64,000 nt of DNA from Amphibalanus amphitrite (lineage: Eukaryota > Arthropoda > Thecostraca > Balanomorpha > Balanidae): contig NW_024881612.1 of NCBI RefSeq assembly GCF_019059575.1, forward strand, positions 682,001-746,000. Direction: 5' to 3'. A model generated the notes under the pieces. It was not told where the DNA came from. It did no database searches and was given only the letters and a program-made list of their open reading frames with translations. The translations under genes were made by a program, and so were the position numbers. Each line of letters opens with the position of its first letter. Position 1 is the first letter of the stretch. This document shows positions 59,587 to 64,000 of the stretch, one piece after another.

Positions 59587-60601
59587 CCCTCGCCGGCCGA
59601 GGGGGGGGCGGCATAGGGTTTTTTCGCGATAGCTCCGAACACGCTGGCGATAGAGAGCTGAAACTTGGCATACCTGACCTTTGATCCAAGCCGCATCTTT
59701 TGACACCAACCGCATTTTTGGGTCAGGTCAGGTCACTGACCTATGACGTCATAAGTGAACCTCTGCACGGTCTTCAGATGTCGCAACTTCGCAACGCCCT
59801 CACTGCCAGAGGAGATGTCACAGGGAAATGAAACTTGCAGGATCTAGTATCCATTATGAGTCCCACAACTTGTATATCTCGGATTTTTCCTAAAGGTCAT
59901 ATGAGGTCAGGTCATTTTCGTGACCTCACCATTATAAGTCAATGGGGAAAAATTCAAACTGCTATTCTGGCGCCGGGAACGATCTCCAACTATCTCAAGC
60001 ACACAGAATCGTGATTTTATGCACTCCTTGCAAGGTTAGATGCGTCACTTTTGCAATGTTGACCTTGCGTGACGTCATTTATGACGTCATCAAGGTCAAA
60101 TTAGTTTTTCGTCAATAACTCTTGATCAAATTGAGCTAGCGAGTCGGGGAAGGCACCAATGGACTCAGGAAGGCCTGCCGAATCGAATGATATGCGACAT
60201 GACCTCTTTCGACCAGCTTCGTGACCTGGGGGTGCTGACCTGACCTTGACCTGAGGTCAACACCCCAAGTTGACCTGACCCGGACACAAAGTATATCATT
60301 CGACGCGCCTGAGCGAGGCGAACACGATGCTGCCAAAATCGGCGCTCTGCGGCCGTTTTTTGCGAAGTTATTCACCAAAAACTGAACCGTACCTTGGGGC
60401 ACTTGACCTGACCTCAGAGGTCACCGGTTGACCTAGGACCTTAAAATCGGGTACCAATCTCTGCGTCTCGTAACGGCGCACACGCTCGTTTTTCCGCGAC
60501 GCGCTAGCTCCACCAGGGGCGAAACGGCGAGGGGGGGGGTCGTACCCGCCCCCCCCCCCTCGGCCGGCGCGTATGTAGAAAACCAATAGGTCCGGCGAGG
60601 G
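59587..60601 (+). mobile_element. Hairpin-ended half-site element, family G
   Basis: This 1,015-bp element is flanked by TTAA (59583-59586, 60602-60605). The left end is CCCTCGCCGGCCGA and a G-run; its hairpin C-run is worn. The right end is a G-run, TCGTACCCG, C-run and TCGGCCGGCGCG, a spacer, then GTCCGGCGAGGG. It contains TGACGTCATTTATGACGTCA (60070) and many TGACCT words. Confidence 0.83.
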
Positions 60602-60626
60602 TTAAAGTCTTGAGTCAGTACCAGTG

Positions 60627-60800
60627 GCGCAGCCAGGGGGGTGAAAGGGGTGAGATCTCACCCCCGTCTCTAATCCTAGGGGCCCACCGTCGATTCGAAA
60701 GTTGTAACGTTATGCAGCCTGACAATTTTTTATCATAATGTCAAGGTCCGTCATAGGACTGAAAAACAGTTTTCAGGCCTGATAGCCCCCCCCCCCTTTA
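60627..60800. repeat. hAT-like left terminus before the minisatellite
   Basis: It starts CAGTGGCGCAGCCAGGGGGG, typical of hAT MITE ends. No matching right end or target duplication was found. It may be the left end of an element swollen by the minisatellite. Confidence 0.35.
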
Positions 60801-60879
60801 GGATTTATAGTCCCATTTTATGATTAAAGAGGGTACATCCAAGACCCGATTGAACTAATCTAAGGCCTAGGAGGGCCCC

Positions 60880-62290
60880 GTTCCATGGCATGAGAGGGTC
60901 ATTTCAGGCCTGAGAGGGCCCATTTCAGGTCTGTGAGGGCCCATTTCAGGCCTGAAGGGGCCCAGTTGAAGCTTGAGAGGGCCCATTTCAGGCCCTAGAG
61001 AACCTGTTTGAGGTCTGAGATGGGCCCATTGCAGGCCTGAGAGGGCCCATTTGATGCCTGTGAGGGCCCATTTCAGGCCTGAAGGGGTTCATTTCGGGCC
61101 CTAGAGGGCATGTTTGAGGCCTGATAGGGCCCATTTCAGGCCTGAGAGGGGCCCATTTCAGGCCTGAGAGGGGCCCATTTCAGGCCTGAGTGGGCCATTT
61201 CAAGCTTGAGAGGGCCCATTTCATGCCCTAGAGGGCCTGTTTGGGGCTAGAGAGGGCCCATTCGAGGCCAGAGAGGGCCCGTTTGAGGGCTGAGAGGGGC
61301 CCATTTCAGGCACCATTTCAGACCTGAGAGGGCCCAGTTACGGTAAGAGGGGGCCCTTTTCGACATTTCCGGGCTGAGGGGGCCCATTTCAGTTCTGAGA
61401 GGGTCCATTTTTCAGGTCTGAGAGGGCTAATGTCAGGCCTGAGAGGGCTCATTTCAGGCCCTAGAGGACCTATTCGAGGCCTGAGAGGGGCCCATTTCAG
61501 GTCTGAGAGGGCTAATGTCAGGCCTGAGAGGGCCCATTTCAGGCCCTAGAGGGCCCATTTCAGGTCATAGAGGACCTATTTGAGGCCTGAGAGAGGCCCA
61601 TTTCAGGCCCGAGAGGGCCCATTTGATGCTGTGAGGGCCCATTTTAGGCCTGAAGGGGTCCATTTCAGGCCCTAGAGGGCATGTTTGAGGCCTGATAGGG
61701 CCCATTTCAGGCCTGAGAGGGGCCCATTTCAGGCCTGAGGGGACCCATTTCAAGCTTGAGAGGGCTCATTTCATGCCATAGAGGGCCTGTTTGAGGCTAG
61801 AGAGGGCCCGTTTGAGGCCAGAGAGGGCCCGTTTGAGGGCTGAGAAGGGCCCATTTAAGGCATAAGAGGCACCATTTCAGACCTGAGAGGGCCCAGGTAC
61901 GGTATGAGGGGGCCCTTTTTCGACATGATAGGGACCATTTCCGGGCTGAGGGGGCCCAGTTCAGGTCTGAGAGGGCCAATTTCAGGTCTGAGAGGGCTAA
62001 TGTCAGGCCTGAGAGGGCCATTTCAGGCCCTAGAGGACCTAGTTGAGGCCTGAGAGGGCCCATTTCAGGTCTGAGAGGGCTAATGTCAGGCCTGAGAGGG
62101 CCCATTTCAGGCCCTAGAGACCTATTTGAGGCCTGAGAGGGTCTACTTCAGGCCTGAGAAGGGCCCATTTCAGGTCTGAGAGGGCCCAGTTCAGGCCTGA
62201 GAAGACATCCCAGGAGTGAAAGGATCATCCTATGTGTGGGAGGGTCCGTACTCCGTGCCTGGCCTGGATCTGAGAGGGCCTACCCCAATC
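60880..62290. repeat. Minisatellite, about 21-bp unit, with higher-order period
   Basis: The unit is GGCCTGAGAGGGCCCATTTCA with frequent variants, over 1.4 kb. A run of distinctive variants (TTTGATG..TGTGAGGG, then CATGTTTGAGGCCTGATAGGG) occurs at 61050 and again at 61622, a higher-order repeat of about 572 bp. Confidence 0.93.
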
Positions 62291-62455
62291 CTGATTGAGC
62301 CGATATCATGTTTGATATAGGTCAACTCACCACATGTATATTGATGGCCCAGTTCATGTCTAATGGGCTCATCTCAAGACTCAGAGATTTTATGCTTCAG
62401 GAAGCCTACTCCAAGCGTGAGGGGGCCCATAGAGGTTTTTGAGGCTCATGGAGGT

Positions 62456-62607
62456 CAGAAGCGGCGGAACACCTTCAATTAGGGGGGGGGGGCACTGCCG
62501 TTTTTTGGTCCCATTCTTTCCAAACAACGCCCATAGGGCTAATGTTAAAATGTCAAAATCAAAGGGGGGCACGGTGCCCCGGTGCCCTCCCCGTTCCGCC
62601 GCCTATG
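62456..62607. mobile_element. hAT-type MITE, 152 bp
   Basis: Termini CAGAAGCGGCGGAAC / GTTCCGCCGCCTATG carry an exact 8-bp duplication ATGGAGGT (62448-62455, 62608-62615). Confidence 0.85.
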
Positions 62608-63019
62608 ATGGAGGTCCCGCAGTACGATATGTCAGCCTCTGAGAAAGCCATGCAGGGCCCTGCCAAGCCGACATCTGAAAATCTTCTCAGGCCTGTGCCT
62701 GCCTAACCGCCCGGCCCCATCCCGACGTCTAGGGGTTTGACGCCTAGGTATTTATCGGGACCCCACACAGGTCCATGATGGCTCCAAACTGACACCTGAG
62801 GCTCCTGCACCGGCTTTTGAGGAGCCCACCGACATCTGATAGCCACCACGCAGGCCTCAAAAGACCATGTCGATTGTCGATATCTAAACCCCGAAGGCTT
62901 GGGAGGCCTGTGGTCTATGCAGATTCTTGAGGGCTTTACGTTGGCTTGTAAATATCCCAAACTGGCTCTAGCCTAGCTCGACCGCGCCCCGCAGAGCAGG
63001 GCCCCAGGCTTTCGACTTT

Positions 63020-63300
63020 TACGCCCCTGAGGGGTGTTTGAATATTCCCTTCTAACCTGACTCCAGGGTCACGTAGCGACAAGTGCGGCGATAGGCGGCT
63101 TTGTAAAGAGTGTGGAAAATAATGGAGAAATTACTTCAGTCATATTGCAGTTCAGACCAAAGCACACGTCATCATGTTCATCGAAGGAAAAGTTTCGCCT
63201 ATTTCGACACTCGAGGACATAAAAGCTATAGCGCGCTGAAAGTGGGTTCGATAGCTCTCTAACTCGTGCAATCAGCCATGGGGGGGGGGGGCGTATCGGC
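63020..63300. repeat. Decayed family B element fragment
   Basis: GGGGTGTTTGAATATTCCC and GGGTCACGTAGCGACAAG match the left part of 18122-19313 with many changes. Another G-run at 63281 is unassigned. Confidence 0.55.
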
Positions 63301-63750
63301 CAAACCCGATCATAATTTAAGACGGCTAGAAAGACGAGAAAAGCAACGGATAGCTATAAGATGCTTCAGAATCGTAGAGGTCATTTTTCGATTAGGTCAT
63401 CGCTGAGGTAATTGAAGATGAAATTATGATAAAATTATGATAAACACAAAGACAATATTACCACGAAAAAATCTTGTTTTTATATTTTTCACAAATAACC
63501 GTATAACTCGTGAACCAAAGAGCTAGAGCTTTGCGGAACAACTCATTCGATAGGCCTTTCAAAACGCTTTCGCTTTTAAGATTTGACCTCAATGCCTCAT
63601 GTCAATGGTTTGGCAACAGAGCAGAGGGTAAAACCGGCAAAACCATCTAAATAGTCGCATTTTACCAAAACACTTTTGCTAAGAATTTTTGCAAGGACTT
63701 TGGTGAGCAAAAACTATGAGACATTTACTTTGTCATCATTCTCTTGTTAA

Positions 63751-64000
63751 CCCGCGCCCTGCTGGGGGGGGGTGTGTTTGAACACCCCCCCTTGTGGTTT
63801 TTCGCGAATATCTCAAAAACGGCGGCGCGGAGCGCCGCCGTTTTTGGTACACCTTATCATACATCAATTCTACACATGTTATGAAAATTTCAGACCAAGG
63901 TCATTCAAGGTCAGGTCACAAGGTCACTTAAAGTGACCTCACCTCATAAAAACTTTCAATGTCTATCATAGCTACACCGAGTGACCGATCGCTTTGAAAT
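63751..64000 (+). mobile_element. Hairpin-ended half-site element, family B, copy 3 (cut by window end)
   Basis: TTAA (63747-63750) then CCCGCGCCCTGCT, a G-run, TGTTTGAACA and a C-run. The palindrome AACGGCGGCGCGGAGCGCCG and half-sites follow, as in 14159-14408. Confidence 0.87.

Overview
The window looks like animal nuclear DNA, most likely from an arthropod and possibly a crustacean. It is intron-rich, repeat-dense and of mixed GC content. The arthropod placement rests on the resemblance of its Ig exons to insect Roundabout; the crustacean guess is weak. There are no bacterial operons, rRNAs or intact tRNAs.

GENES. Two genes are visible, both on the minus strand. (1) A roundabout (robo) SLIT/axon-guidance receptor fills the left 26 kb. 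It has a signal-peptide exon (26263-26176), Ig1 (21617-21336), Ig2 split over two exons (9348-9195 and 6011-5878), Ig3 (2547-2236) and the first part of Ig4 (768-575). It runs off the left edge before Ig5, the FNIII repeats, the membrane segment and the CC motifs. All exon phases agree (1/1, 1/1, 2/2, 1/1, 1/1). (2) A bHLH transcription factor shows only its last exon (57612-57318): helix 2 plus a Pro/Tyr-rich tail and a stop. Its other exons must lie at higher coordinates, probably outside the window. The 31 kb between the genes holds no confident gene, only transposon debris: a LINE reverse-transcriptase remnant at 26.7-28.0 kb, a broken THAP domain at 34.7 kb and a few unexplained ORFs.

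MOBILE DNA. The main content is non-coding transposable elements. Six hAT-type elements have exact 8-bp target duplications (2924, 7179, 12686, 37444, 43956, 46161, 62456 are the element starts; the first and third are copies of one family). Three TTAA-flanked elements begin AGGG/AGGA (17098, 27117, 50775). There is a foldback element with an internal 54-bp tandem repeat (49446-50182), a pair of inverted palindrome arrays (41.5 and 45.0 kb) and several minisatellites.

HEADLINE. At least seven sequence-distinct families of 0.86-1.23 kb elements (A 4491, B 14159, D 15808, C 18122, E 29804, H 52216, D' 53788, J 58406, G 59587, K 63751) share one architecture. They have TTAA (or ATAT) flanks and termini starting CCCKCG. 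A G-run/short palindrome/C-run hairpin sits just inside each end. The ends are asymmetric: one end carries a family-specific word once, and the other carries it twice with an offset of about 26-28 nt. The interiors are packed with AGGTCA/TGACCT nuclear-receptor half-sites and contain no ORF. TTAA flanks with asymmetric ends recall piggyBac, but I know of no described family with the G/C-run hairpins plus half-site arrays. I regard this set as the most likely undescribed system here. Four of the elements lie inside the robo Ig1-Ig2 and Ig2-Ig3 introns.
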